Origin: Candidatus Eiseniibacteriota bacterium
GTDB taxonomy: Bacteria; Orphanbacterota; Orphanbacteria; Orphanbacterales; Orphanbacteraceae
Direction: 5' to 3'
Assembly: GCA_029262235.1 (NCBI GenBank)
Contig: JAJCZU010000004.1
Coordinates: forward strand, 1,055,231-1,119,230
Length of the DNA: 64,000 nt
In this document: in pieces, positions 44,646 through 53,821 of the stretch
Layout of the letters: each line of letters opens with the position of its first letter
Numbering within the stretch: position 1 is the first letter of the stretch
Translations under genes and position numbers: made by a program
The notes under the pieces: generated by a model
The model's database searches: none
Seen by the model: only the letters and a program-made list of their open reading frames with translations
Told to the model about the DNA's origin: nothing

Positions 44646-45311
44646 ATGAAAATTCAAATCTTTCTCCTGCTCGCCGTTTGCTTTGCCGGCTGTGGCGGCG
44701 ACAGCAATCCGACAACGCCCGAGAACGAGGCGCCGGAGCCGAGTGGACGAGGCACGATCGACAGTTTACTTGCTGTCACGCTTCCCCTGGTCTACACGGC
44801 CGGCGACTACTATGAATACGCGAACCTGCTGGACCGGCGATACACGTTTCAAAGACTCTCGCGCGATCGCAACGTTCCCATGGAGGAGCTGATATGGGAT
44901 CGTCGCGAGGAATTGATCATTGCTGACGAGATCTTCAGCGGTCGGACGAATTCCAGAGGCCAGGACGTAGAGTCCATGACCCTGTCGATCGGGGCGCAAT
45001 ATACTACGGCTTATGACGATCCGGACGAACCGGCCGGCGAGGAATGGACAGAGGTCTGGACCACGATCGACCTGCACGTGCTGATCAATGACCCGCTCCG
45101 GCCGGGGGGAAACGGCTTCCTGAACCTGCTGATCGACTCTCGGCAGGTTTTCGTTGTGAGGCCTGATCCGGAGTCCCGGGGAGACTGGATTATCGTGAAG
45201 CAGCGGGATGAATTCAGAATCAACAAGGGCGCGACAGGGTCTTCAACAGAAGAGGCTTTCTGGAGCGACCTGAAGGAGCTTTTTCGGCCGAATGGCGAGT
45301 ACGGTCCATGA
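44646..45311 (+). CDS. Array lipoprotein H (single, most diverged domain)
   Basis: A 221-residue lipoprotein, lipobox CFAGC then GGDSNPTTPENEAPEPSG. The domain begins RGTIDSLLAVTLPLVYTA and keeps LLDRRYTFQRLSRD, the IWDRREELIIADEIFSG segment, NLLIDSRQVFVV and DWIIVKQRDEFRIN. The tail is AFWSDLKELFR followed by five extra residues. The ATG at 44646 is chosen because it begins directly with the signal peptide; an in-frame ATG at 44628 is possible, and neither has a clear ribosome site, so coupling to G (about 22 nt upstream) is likely. It is the last array member. Confidence 0.78.
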   Translation: MKIQIFLLLAVCFAGCGGDSNPTTPENEAPEPSGRGTIDSLLAVTLPLVYTAGDYYEYANLLDRRYTFQRLSRDRNVPMEELIWDRREELIIADEIFSGRTNSRGQDVESMTLSIGAQYTTAYDDPDEPAGEEWTEVWTTIDLHVLINDPLRPGGNGFLNLLIDSRQVFVVRPDPESRGDWIIVKQRDEFRINKGATGSSTEEAFWSDLKELFRPNGEYGP

Positions 45312-45339
45312 GCGCGGGCCGGATCTCTCCACGAAGCCT

Positions 45340-45367
45340 GTTTCGGGCTGTTTCTGACCCCCGAAAC
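45340..45367 (+). terminator. Hairpin after the array
   Basis: Perfect 8-bp stem GTTTCGGG/CCCGAAAC with a 12-nt loop, 28 nt past the end of gene H. No T-tract. It probably marks the 3' end of the array transcript. Confidence 0.5.
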
Positions 45368-45378
45368 CACCTTCCGGC

Positions 45379-45408
45379 TTGACTTAATCCACACCCGATT
45401 CCTAGACT
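45379..45408 (+). promoter_or_regulatory. Promoter of the deacetylase-fold gene and secDF
   Basis: TTGACT (45379-45384), 18-nt spacer, TAGACT (45403-45408), 70 nt before the next start codon. It separates the array from the secDF unit. Confidence 0.55.
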
Positions 45409-45477
45409 CATAGTCTTTGCGTGACCATGCTTGGACGGGTCGCGCCACCGAGCGTATAGCCTGCAAGGAGCCGATCG

Positions 45478-46251
45478 ATGAGGACAGCCCTGCTTGTGGC
45501 CTGGCTGTCTCTTTTTGTGGGGGGGATCGGGTACAATCCGATTCTCGCGGAGCCCGCGGCCGGCACACAACATCAAGAGACAACGGGTGAAATCGCGATC
45601 GTCGTAGACGACTTCGGATACTTCATGAACGAAACCGTTCATGGTTTTCTCGCGCTCGACATTCCGGTCACGATTTCGGTGATTCCGAGCCTGCGCTACT
45701 CGGCGCATATCGCGGACGCGGCGTGGGCGGCTGACAAAGAAGTGATGGCGCATCTTCCGATGGAGCCGATTGATTACCCGGCGAAAAATCCGGGCGGGTC
45801 GGCGCTTTTCGTGAAGTATGACGACGCGGAACTGCGGGGGCGCATCATCGCCGCGCTCGATTCGTATCCGCGCTTCGTCGGCGTGAACAATCATATGGGG
45901 TCGCGCGCCATGCAGGACCCGCGGCTTCTCGGCATCCTGATGAAGGAGATCGAGGGGCGGGGGCTCTTCTTCGTCGACTCGAAGACGATACCGGGCGAGC
46001 GGCCGCGCACGATCGCGAAAGATCACGGCGTGCGCTTCGGTGAGAATCGACTGTTCTGGGACACGGGCCTCAGTACGCCCGATGAAATACGCACGAATCT
46101 CGACCGGCTCGCGCAGATTGCGCGAAGGGGCGGGCGTGCCATTGCGATCGGTCATCCGCGGGCGATTTCGCTCGCGATCCTGAAAGAAAAGCTTCCCGAG
46201 CTGAAGAAGCTCGGTATCCGGTTCGTGAAGGTGAGCGACATCGTTCACTGA
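45478..46251 (+). CDS. YibQ-like divergent polysaccharide deacetylase-fold protein
   Basis: A 257-residue exported protein (signal peptide in the first 25 residues). The body matches the divergent polysaccharide deacetylase family (YibQ/DUF610): GEIAIVVDDFGY, DIPVTISVIPSLRYS, VMAHLPMEPIDYP, NNHMGSRAMQD, LFFVDSKT and AIAIGHPRAISLAIL. The NHMGS and DDFG motifs keep likely metal ligands, but no substrate is known. Members often sit beside cell-wall or division genes. AAGGAG precedes the ATG. It is 36 nt upstream of secD. Confidence 0.88.
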   Translation: MRTALLVAWLSLFVGGIGYNPILAEPAAGTQHQETTGEIAIVVDDFGYFMNETVHGFLALDIPVTISVIPSLRYSAHIADAAWAADKEVMAHLPMEPIDYPAKNPGGSALFVKYDDAELRGRIIAALDSYPRFVGVNNHMGSRAMQDPRLLGILMKEIEGRGLFFVDSKTIPGERPRTIAKDHGVRFGENRLFWDTGLSTPDEIRTNLDRLAQIARRGGRAIAIGHPRAISLAILKEKLPELKKLGIRFVKVSDIVH

Positions 46252-46287
46252 GCCGGCACGGAATCCACGCTGGAGGACACACAACGG

Positions 46288-47970
46288 ATGGGTAAGAACC
46301 GTTTCCAAGTATTGCTGGTGATCGCGGCGCTCGTGCTCGCCGGCTTCTACCTCTACCCGACGCTGCGGCTCGTTACGATGTCGCCGGAGGCGAAAGAGGC
46401 GATGGACGCAGACGCGCTCGCGTCGCTTCGTTCGAAAGCATTGCGCCTGGGGCTCGATCTCCAGGGCGGGATGCATCTCGTGATGGAAGTCGACAAGTCG
46501 GAGCTCAGCGCGGACGAGGCCGAAGACGCGCTCGACCGGGCGCTCGAGGTGATTCGCAATCGCGTCGACCAGTTCGGCGTTTCGGAGCCGTCGATCCAGA
46601 AACAGGGCGAGAATCGCATTCTCGTGCAGCTTCCGGGCGTGCAGGACGCGCATCAGGCGAAGGAGCTGATCGGTCAGACCGCGCAGCTCGAGTTCATGAT
46701 GCTGCGATCGGCCGCGGACTTCACCGAAACACTGCGGCGCGTCGACGAAGTGCTCTACTCGCGCAGCGACGCCGGCAGGAAGGCGGCCGAGAAGGCGCTG
46801 ACCGACGAGACGGGTGACGAAGCCGCCGCCACAGACGGCGATTCGGCCGTCGACGCCGCTGACGATCTTTTCGCGCAGCAGGACCCGGTAGACGACCCGC
46901 TCGCGCTGACGCCGCTGACTTCGAAGCTCCGCTTCATTCAGGGCTCGGATCAGGATCAGGCGTGGGTGGCGGAAGACGACATGATCTTTGTCGAGTCGAC
47001 GCTGAACGATCCGGCCGTGAAAGGCGTCATGCCGTTCGGCACGAAGTTCGCGTTCGGTCGCGAATGGCAGCTGTTCCAGGACGGCACGCGCATGAAGCCG
47101 CTCTACTTATTGACGGACCGCGCGGAACTGACGGGCGCTTCGATCGCGAACGCGCAGGTGCAGCTCGGTCTCGACGCGAGCTACCCGAATCAGCCCGGCG
47201 TGGCCCTTACGATGACGCCCGAAGGCGCGCACGAGTTTGCGACGCTTACGGAAAACAACATCGGACGACGCCTGGCCATCGTGCTCGACGGCAACGTGCA
47301 GTCCGCGCCCGGCATCCGGAACCGGATTCCGCGCGGCAACGCGTCGATCACGGGCGGCTTCGACATGGAAAACGCTTCTCTGCTTTCGATCGTGCTCCGC
47401 GCCGGGGCGCTTCCCGCGCCCCTCGAGATTGTCGAAGAGCGCACGGTGGGGCCGTCGCTCGGACGCGACTCGATTCAGCAGGGAGTGCGCGCCGCGGTTC
47501 TCGGTATCTGCCTCGTCGCCGTATTCATGCTCATCTATTACAAGGTATCGGGCATCATCGCGAATATTGCGCTGGCGCTGAACCTCGTTTTCATCATGGC
47601 GGTCATGGCGGGGCTCAAGGCCACGCTCACCCTGCCCGGAATCGCCGGTGTGATTCTGACGATCGGGATGGCGGTCGACGCCAACGTGCTGATCTTCGAA
47701 CGTATCCGCGAAGAAATCCGCAACAAGAAGACCGTACGTGCGGCGATCGAAAGCGGCTACGGTCGCGCGTTCCGAACGATTCTCGATGCCAATATTACGA
47801 CACTCATTACCGCGTTCGTGCTGCTTCAGTTCGGCACGGCGAGCGTGAAGGGCTTCGCCGTCACGCTCAGCGTCGGCATTCTTTCGTCGATGTTCACGGC
47901 GTTGATACTTACCAGGCTCATCTTCAACTTCTGGGTCGACCGCTTCGGACCCAGGAAGCTGAGCATTTAA
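46288..47970 (+). CDS. secD: Protein translocase subunit SecD
   Basis: A 560-residue inner-membrane protein that, with SecF, uses proton flow to pull proteins through SecYEG. It has an N-terminal helix, the conserved LGLDLQGGMHLVMEVD, a large periplasmic region, and six-helix membrane part with GLKATLTLPGIAGVILTIGM, VDANVLIFERIREE and AIESGYGRAFRTILDANITT. An acidic insertion (TDETGDEAAATDGDSAVDAA) lies near residue 175. GGAGG precedes the ATG. SecF follows after 15 nt. Confidence 0.95.
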   Translation: MGKNRFQVLLVIAALVLAGFYLYPTLRLVTMSPEAKEAMDADALASLRSKALRLGLDLQGGMHLVMEVDKSELSADEAEDALDRALEVIRNRVDQFGVSEPSIQKQGENRILVQLPGVQDAHQAKELIGQTAQLEFMMLRSAADFTETLRRVDEVLYSRSDAGRKAAEKALTDETGDEAAATDGDSAVDAADDLFAQQDPVDDPLALTPLTSKLRFIQGSDQDQAWVAEDDMIFVESTLNDPAVKGVMPFGTKFAFGREWQLFQDGTRMKPLYLLTDRAELTGASIANAQVQLGLDASYPNQPGVALTMTPEGAHEFATLTENNIGRRLAIVLDGNVQSAPGIRNRIPRGNASITGGFDMENASLLSIVLRAGALPAPLEIVEERTVGPSLGRDSIQQGVRAAVLGICLVAVFMLIYYKVSGIIANIALALNLVFIMAVMAGLKATLTLPGIAGVILTIGMAVDANVLIFERIREEIRNKKTVRAAIESGYGRAFRTILDANITTLITAFVLLQFGTASVKGFAVTLSVGILSSMFTALILTRLIFNFWVDRFGPRKLSI

Positions 47971-47985
47971 GGAGAGGCAACTCGC

Positions 47986-48900
47986 ATGGAGTTCTTGTCG
48001 AACACAAATTTCGAGTTCATCAACCGACGGAGGCCGGCGTATATGATCTCCGCCGTCGTGATCCTGATCGGGCTGTTCTCGATTCTGTTTCATAAAGGTC
48101 TCAACTACTCGATCGACTTTCGGGGCGGGTCTCTTCTGGAGCTTCGTTTCGATCAGGCGATCCCGGTTGACGAGCTTCGCGCTGCGATCGCGACTGCGGA
48201 CGTCGGCACGTTTGAAGTGCAGGAATTCGGCGAGCCGACCGAGATCCTGATTCGCGTCGAAGAGTCAGACGCTTCGGGCGATCTCGGGCCGAAGATCGTC
48301 GGCCGCCTGCAGCAGGACTATCCCGGAAACAATATCGAGCTTCGCCGCGAAGAAACGGTCGGGCCGCGCATCGGGAAAGAGCTGCGGGGACAGGCGTTCC
48401 TTGCGATCGTCTTTTCGATCCTCGGTATCCTGATCTATATCTCGTGGCGTTTCGAGTTCCGGTTCGCGGTGGCGGCCGTGATCGCGCTCCTGCACGACGT
48501 GCTCATCACGCTCGGGTTCTTTTCGCTGACGAATCGCGAAATTTCGCTGGCGGTCATCGCCGCGTTCCTGACGATCGTCGGGTACTCGCTGAACGATCCG
48601 ATCGTGGTGTTCGACCGGATTCGCGAAGACCTCCGGACGGGCTCACGCAAAGCGTACGATCGTGTGCTGAACGGCGCGATCAACCGCACGCTTTCGCGGA
48701 CGATTCTGACATCGCTCACCACGCTCTCGGTCGTGATCTGCCTGATCGTGGCCGGTGGCCAGGTGATTCGCGATTTCGCCATCGCGCTTCTCGTGGGTGT
48801 AGTCGTCGGGACGTACTCTTCCCAGTTCATCGCCAGTCCCATCCTGGTCGAATGGCAGGACTGGATGCTGAAGAGGGCGAAGCAGAAGAAAGCGGCGTAA
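47986..48900 (+). CDS. secF: Protein translocase subunit SecF
   Basis: A 304-residue partner of SecD. It has the family marks YSIDFRGGSLLELRF, the VGPRIGKELRGQAFLAIVFS entry to the membrane part, TIVGYSLNDPIVVFDRIRED and NRTLSRTILTSLTTL. Length and order match bacterial SecF. AAGGAGAGG precedes the ATG. It is the end of the secDF unit; a strongly folded region follows. Confidence 0.95.
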   Translation: MEFLSNTNFEFINRRRPAYMISAVVILIGLFSILFHKGLNYSIDFRGGSLLELRFDQAIPVDELRAAIATADVGTFEVQEFGEPTEILIRVEESDASGDLGPKIVGRLQQDYPGNNIELRREETVGPRIGKELRGQAFLAIVFSILGILIYISWRFEFRFAVAAVIALLHDVLITLGFFSLTNREISLAVIAAFLTIVGYSLNDPIVVFDRIREDLRTGSRKAYDRVLNGAINRTLSRTILTSLTTLSVVICLIVAGGQVIRDFAIALLVGVVVGTYSSQFIASPILVEWQDWMLKRAKQKKAA

Positions 48901-48920
48901 CTGTACCGCATTCACTACAC

Positions 48921-48997
48921 CTGATGCCGAATCAGGACAGGGGTGGAGGCAGGGCCGTCCGGAATGATCGTTCCGTACGCGGTGCCTCCGTCCCTGT
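48921..48997 (+). terminator. Large structured element after secF
   Basis: A small hairpin CTGAT-GCCGA-ATCAG (48921-48935) is followed at once by a 15-pair stem: ACAGGG-GT-GGAGGCA (48937-48951) with TGCCTCC-GT-CCCTGT (48983-48997), including two G-T wobbles, which encloses a third hairpin CGGAA/TTCCG (48960-48975). No T-run follows. It lies 20 nt after secF and 30 nt before the kinase gene, so it is either a secF 3' end structure or a leader element of the kinase. Confidence 0.55.
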
Positions 48998-49027
48998 GTG
49001 GCACGCCCCTTGCGGCGCTATCCTCGC

Positions 49028-52000
49028 ATGAATGACCGGCCTCCCATGACCGCAAAACGCGCGCTCCCCGCCCTGCTTCTGGTGGCGGCCGTTCACGTGT
49101 TCCTCACGTTCTCCGACTCTATCTTTTCTCCGTTCGCCCGCTACGCGGCACCTCTTGCGCTCGCGGTCGCGGCGGCGTTGTTTTTCGCCCGCCGGGCATT
49201 CGCGAGAAGCGCTCTCGTTGCTCTTGCCGCGATCCTGCTCGGCACGGCGGCGTTCGATATGGCCGTACGCGAAGAAGAAGGGGAGCGGGGTTTCCGCGAC
49301 CGGCAGGAAGCGCGTTTCGGACATCTGGAGCGCGCGCTTTCCGATCGCGCCGACGCGCTTCTATCGACCGCCGAGTCACTGGCGCAGGAACTCGGCGCGG
49401 AGAACGTACCCGGTCGTTCGGTATCGATGCGCGAAGAGACGCCCACGATCGCGGCGGTTTCCCGGCCCGAGAGTCTCTTCGTGAGGCTGGCGGCTTTTTC
49501 GGAAACGCATCTCGGCGAAAGAGAAAAGCAGGAAGGCATCGGCCTCGCCGTTACAGGCGCGCGGGGGAACGACCGTCTTGCCTGGTGGGGGCCTGTCCCG
49601 GAACTTCCGGCGGGAGACGACCGGCCGGTTTCCGTCGTCGCAACGCCGCTTTCGCTTTATCTCGTGGCGCGTGCGGGTGGCGGCCCGGCAGTCGAGGTGA
49701 CGCTCCCGATCGGACGCACGGCGAACTCTCCCGATTACGTCAATCTTGACGTCCCGTTCGCGAGACACCTGGCGCGCGCGGCCGGCACTCCGATCCAGAT
49801 TTTCGCATCCACGGACTCGCGGGGTCGGCCCCTTCGCAGGGGAGAGGGATTCGTGCTTGCACGCGCGAAGCTCGATCTCCCGGCGTTCGAAGAATCGCTC
49901 CGGCTCCGTGCGCGGCAGTGGCGTCTCGGCGTGCTTGCTCTGCTCGTCCTCTTCTGGACAGTTTCGTTTCCGTGGCGCTCGGCGCAGGAAGACAAGTACG
50001 CCGCAGGTTACAACAGCGACACGATGACGCCGATGACGGCCCTCCGCATGCGTCTTGCGGCGATTCCCGCCGGTTCGATCGCGGGCCTGGCCCTCCTGCT
50101 GGCCGGTTTCTGCTGGCGCTCTGACCCGGGCGGGATCGTGCCGTCGCTGCCGGGCTGTTTTACGATCGCACTCGGCACACTGCTTCTCGCGATCGTGGCT
50201 CACGAACGGGCGGCGCTTCGCGTGCAGTTCGGCGCGCCGGAAAAACGACCACTGGCCGGCGCGCTCGTGCTGGTCGCCGCGTCCGCTCTCACATGGACTT
50301 TCTGGATCCTGCTGCACCATCTCGCATCGGAATGGGGCACACTGTTCGGCCGACCGAGCGACCTTCCCGGATGGGCCGGTCTCGCGCGTGAGGGCGTGCT
50401 CTTCCTGCTCGCGTCATCCTATCTGCTCTTCATCGACACCGGCTTTCTGATCGCTTCACGAAACGGCGCGCTCCCGCGCGAGTGGGCGCTGCGGCGATCC
50501 TTCCCGGTTCGCTCGGTACTCGCGGCGATTTTCGGGGCGGCCACGCTGCTTGCCGGCCGCTTTGCATTTCAGTCGGGGATGCTCGGGCTCGCCGCCGTTC
50601 CCGCGTCGCTTGCGACCGGCCTGCTGCTGTTCTTCCTTCTTCGCGGGCACGGCTGGCGTCTCTGGAACGGCCTCGGCTTTCTGCTCGCCGTCGCACTCGT
50701 CGTATACGTACCTGTTCGCATGGGACAGTTCGAAACGCTTCGCTCCGATCTCGAGACGCGCGCGGCCCGCTTCGTCGATCCGGACAGGGCCGCATACGAG
50801 ACCATTCTGCGCGAGGCGCTCGAATCGTTCGAAGCCGACACGGAGCTCGGGCGTCAGTTGCGCCCATCGATTTCCACGATTACGGATCGCGACGCCCTGG
50901 CGCTCTGGCTTCGGAGTCCGCTTGCCGACGAGGCGATCAGCTTTCACCTGCAGGTGCTCGACCGGCAGGGCGGGGTGCTGGCGCGGTTCGGCGTCGACAT
51001 GCCGCCGGTTTCGACCGTGCGCGCGGCGTTCGTTTTCCGTGAACTGCGCGCGCAGAGCGCCATGCGGGTCGAATCGTCGCAGCGGCGCATTCGCGGGGAA
51101 ACGGTGTTCGTACTCACCGGCGGAATTCCGATCTACAGCGAGGACAAGCTCGTCGGCGCCGTGCTGGTCTCGATTCCGTACGGCTCCGAGAGCCTGCGAT
51201 GGACGGCGGGTGTGCCGGCCACATCCTATGCCGTGCTTCCCGGTACCGACGCGGCCGACGAGTGGGGCGCCGAAGAGGAGTACCAGATTCTGTCGTTCGT
51301 CGGCGGGAACCTCGTGCGCACCTCCGACGACAGGCCGGCCGTGATCGCGCGTCCCGATGGCGAGCGCGCCGATCGCATTCGCGAGAAGGGGAAGCTGTGG
51401 ACGCGCGAGCGGAATGAGAACGGGGCGTTTCGCGTGTTCTACCAGTCCGATCGCACCGTAGCCAGGGAGCGGATCGTGGCGTTCGCGCTGAGTGACTGGC
51501 GAGTCGCGCGCCACATCCGTTCGCTGATCGATATCGTGCTCAAGAACGCGCTGTTCGCCGCGGTTCTGGCGGCCCTTCTGCTACCCGTTGCTTTTCTGTC
51601 GCGCGGCAGGGGGCGGATTCGTTTCGAAGCGACGTTTCAGGACAAGCTCGTGCTCGCGCTTCTTGCAACCGCGCTGCTCCCCGCGCTTCTGCTCGGGGGA
51701 ACGGGTCGGAAGATGGTGCGCCAGTACGTGCTGGATGCCGGCGAAAAGGAGGCCCGCGCCGCACTCGAGTCTGCGCGCTACGCGATCGAGCAGGAGATCG
51801 TGCGGGAGGCCGAAGACCTGGCGGCCACGACATTCGTGCGTCGACGCGTGCTCGGACTCGAGGACGAAGGCGTGATCGACCTCGAAGTGGGCCTGAAGCG
51901 GTTCGCGATCTATCGGCCGGACGGCGAGCTGCTGCTGCAGAACGGGCGTGTGGGCGATCTCGACCGCGAAACGCTGGCGATCGTGAGCGAACGGCTCGTT

Positions 52001-53821
52001 CCTGCTGCGGCCGTCGAAGAGGAGGGCGGCCTGTCACTCACTGCCCTCGTCCCGATCACGCTCGAGGGATTCGAAGATCGCCTGGAGGGCGTGCTGCAGC
52101 TCACGCGCCCGCTCGAAGATTCCTGGGTCGTGACGCTCGGCGAGGCGCTCGGACGCGACGTCAGCTTCTTTTCCGACGCCCGTTTGATCGCCTCGACCCG
52201 AAGCGAACTGTATCGCGCCGGTCTTCTTCTGCCCGAGCCGCCGGCCGAAGCCTTCGTGCCCCTCATGTACGGGGGCGAAGCCTCGCGCATCGTGCGCCAG
52301 GACGTGGCGGGAAAACCGTACCTGATCGGGTACGGGGCGCTGCGCGAATTTCAGAACCGGCCCGTCGGCATGCTGGGCGTTCCGCTGCTGTTTCGTGAGC
52401 GCGAGGCGGCGACGGATCTCGCGCGCGCCTACGACGCGATCACGTACCTCACGTTTCTCACGCTGCTCGTCGTGATCTTCGCGGCCGAGTTCATCGGCCA
52501 GCGCATCGCGCGTCCGGTTGCGGATCTGTCGGACGGCGTCCGGCGCATCGCTTCGGGCGATCTCGATTTCTCGATCCGCAATCGCGGTGGCGGTGAGATC
52601 GGGCGCCTGGTCGAATCGTTCAACGGAATGACCGGCGAGCTGAAGCGAAGTCGCGAATCGCTCACGGAGCGGTCGCGCTTCATCGAAACGATTCTGCAGA
52701 GCGTGGCGGCGGGCGTGATCGCGGTCGATCGGGAAGGCCGCATCGTGAGCGCGAATCCCGCGGCCGGGCGATTCATGAAGGAGCACGGGCAGGAGTTCGA
52801 GGAGACGCTCGGGGGGGCGTTCGCATCGCTCGTGAGCCCGGCTGCCGGGAGCAGGAAGCACGCGCGGGCCGGTCGCGCGTTCCGTGAGGAGGAGCTCGAG
52901 GTTCCGACGCGCGGAGGCAGGATCACACTCCGCGTTGTCGCGAGCGCGCTGACGGATCACGAGGGAAAAGAGATCGGCCAGGTCATCGTGTTCGAAGATC
53001 TCACGTCACTCATCCAGTCGAAGAAGCTCGTTGCCTGGGGTGAAATGGCGCGCCAGGTCGCGCACGAGATCAAGAACCCGCTCACGCCGATCAAGCTCTC
53101 GGCCCAGCAGATCCGTCGCGCCTATCACGACAAGCACGAGCGGTTCGGCCAGATCCTCGACGAATCGACGGACCTCATAATCGAGGAGATCGAAGCCCTG
53201 CGCAGGATCGCGACGGAATTCTCGGCATTCGCGCGCATGCCGAAGCGAAAGATCAAGCCTGTGGCGGTCGGAGCGTTGATGACCGAAGTCGGGCGCCTCT
53301 ACGAAGAGTCCCTGACCGAGGGGGAACTGCGCATGGTGCTGCCGCCCGATCCGGACGTGACGATTCCAGTCGATCGTGAGGAAATGCGGCGCGTTCTGAT
53401 CAATCTTCTGGAAAACGCCGTCCAGGCTGCAGGGGCGAATGGTACAATCGAACTCAAGGCCGAAATCGTGAACGGATCCTTCGGCAACGACGTGGGGTGG
53501 GAGATCTGGGAGACGACGCTCGATCGACCGGGAGCCGAGTCGCCTGCGATCGCGCAAACTGCTGAGCGTATTGTGTTTACGGTTCGTGACAACGGACCGG
53601 GCGTTTCGGAAACGGCGCGCGGGAAGCTGTTCGAGCCGAATTTTTCTACGAAAACGAACGGAACGGGGCTCGGCCTCGCGATATCCCGTTCTATTGTGGA
53701 AGGATACGGCGGCTCGATCGCGATCGGATCGACGCGCGGGGTGGGGACGGTCGTGCATGTGTCGATCCCTGGAGAGACGACAGGCCCGGACGGGCGAGGA
53801 GACGGGAAAGCCGATGGATAA
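49028..53821 (+). CDS. Very large NtrY-like membrane sensor histidine kinase
   Basis: About 1597 residues. The first 1150 hold roughly a dozen hydrophobic segments: two at the N-terminus, a domain of about 200 residues, a block of seven between about 300 and 575, another exported-looking domain (about 580-835), two more helices, a second sensor-like domain and a last helix near 1140. Then come HAMP (IGQRIARPVADLSDGVRRIA), PAS (ILQSVAAGVIAVDREGRIVS), HisKA with AHEIKNPLTPIK (His near 1346) and an HATPase domain with NLLENAVQAAG, DNGPGVSE and GTGLGLAISRSIVEGYGG. The kinase end is NtrY-type but NtrY is only about 750 residues. No response regulator is adjacent. Start uncertain (49028 or 49046). 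It overlaps the DUF4159-like gene by 8 nt. Confidence 0.88.
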   Translation: MNDRPPMTAKRALPALLLVAAVHVFLTFSDSIFSPFARYAAPLALAVAAALFFARRAFARSALVALAAILLGTAAFDMAVREEEGERGFRDRQEARFGHLERALSDRADALLSTAESLAQELGAENVPGRSVSMREETPTIAAVSRPESLFVRLAAFSETHLGEREKQEGIGLAVTGARGNDRLAWWGPVPELPAGDDRPVSVVATPLSLYLVARAGGGPAVEVTLPIGRTANSPDYVNLDVPFARHLARAAGTPIQIFASTDSRGRPLRRGEGFVLARAKLDLPAFEESLRLRARQWRLGVLALLVLFWTVSFPWRSAQEDKYAAGYNSDTMTPMTALRMRLAAIPAGSIAGLALLLAGFCWRSDPGGIVPSLPGCFTIALGTLLLAIVAHERAALRVQFGAPEKRPLAGALVLVAASALTWTFWILLHHLASEWGTLFGRPSDLPGWAGLAREGVLFLLASSYLLFIDTGFLIASRNGALPREWALRRSFPVRSVLAAIFGAATLLAGRFAFQSGMLGLAAVPASLATGLLLFFLLRGHGWRLWNGLGFLLAVALVVYVPVRMGQFETLRSDLETRAARFVDPDRAAYETILREALESFEADTELGRQLRPSISTITDRDALALWLRSPLADEAISFHLQVLDRQGGVLARFGVDMPPVSTVRAAFVFRELRAQSAMRVESSQRRIRGETVFVLTGGIPIYSEDKLVGAVLVSIPYGSESLRWTAGVPATSYAVLPGTDAADEWGAEEEYQILSFVGGNLVRTSDDRPAVIARPDGERADRIREKGKLWTRERNENGAFRVFYQSDRTVARERIVAFALSDWRVARHIRSLIDIVLKNALFAAVLAALLLPVAFLSRGRGRIRFEATFQDKLVLALLATALLPALLLGGTGRKMVRQYVLDAGEKEARAALESARYAIEQEIVREAEDLAATTFVRRRVLGLEDEGVIDLEVGLKRFAIYRPDGELLLQNGRVGDLDRETLAIVSERLVPAAAVEEEGGLSLTALVPITLEGFEDRLEGVLQLTRPLEDSWVVTLGEALGRDVSFFSDARLIASTRSELYRAGLLLPEPPAEAFVPLMYGGEASRIVRQDVAGKPYLIGYGALREFQNRPVGMLGVPLLFREREAATDLARAYDAITYLTFLTLLVVIFAAEFIGQRIARPVADLSDGVRRIASGDLDFSIRNRGGGEIGRLVESFNGMTGELKRSRESLTERSRFIETILQSVAAGVIAVDREGRIVSANPAAGRFMKEHGQEFEETLGGAFASLVSPAAGSRKHARAGRAFREEELEVPTRGGRITLRVVASALTDHEGKEIGQVIVFEDLTSLIQSKKLVAWGEMARQVAHEIKNPLTPIKLSAQQIRRAYHDKHERFGQILDESTDLIIEEIEALRRIATEFSAFARMPKRKIKPVAVGALMTEVGRLYEESLTEGELRMVLPPDPDVTIPVDREEMRRVLINLLENAVQAAGANGTIELKAEIVNGSFGNDVGWEIWETTLDRPGAESPAIAQTAERIVFTVRDNGPGVSETARGKLFEPNFSTKTNGTGLGLAISRSIVEGYGGSIAIGSTRGVGTVVHVSIPGETTGPDGRGDGKADG

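Noticed and set aside
37714-45311. Integron-like gene-cassette array
   Set aside because: No integrase or attC-like sites; the hairpins after genes differ from each other, and the genes are paralogues of one another rather than unrelated cassettes.
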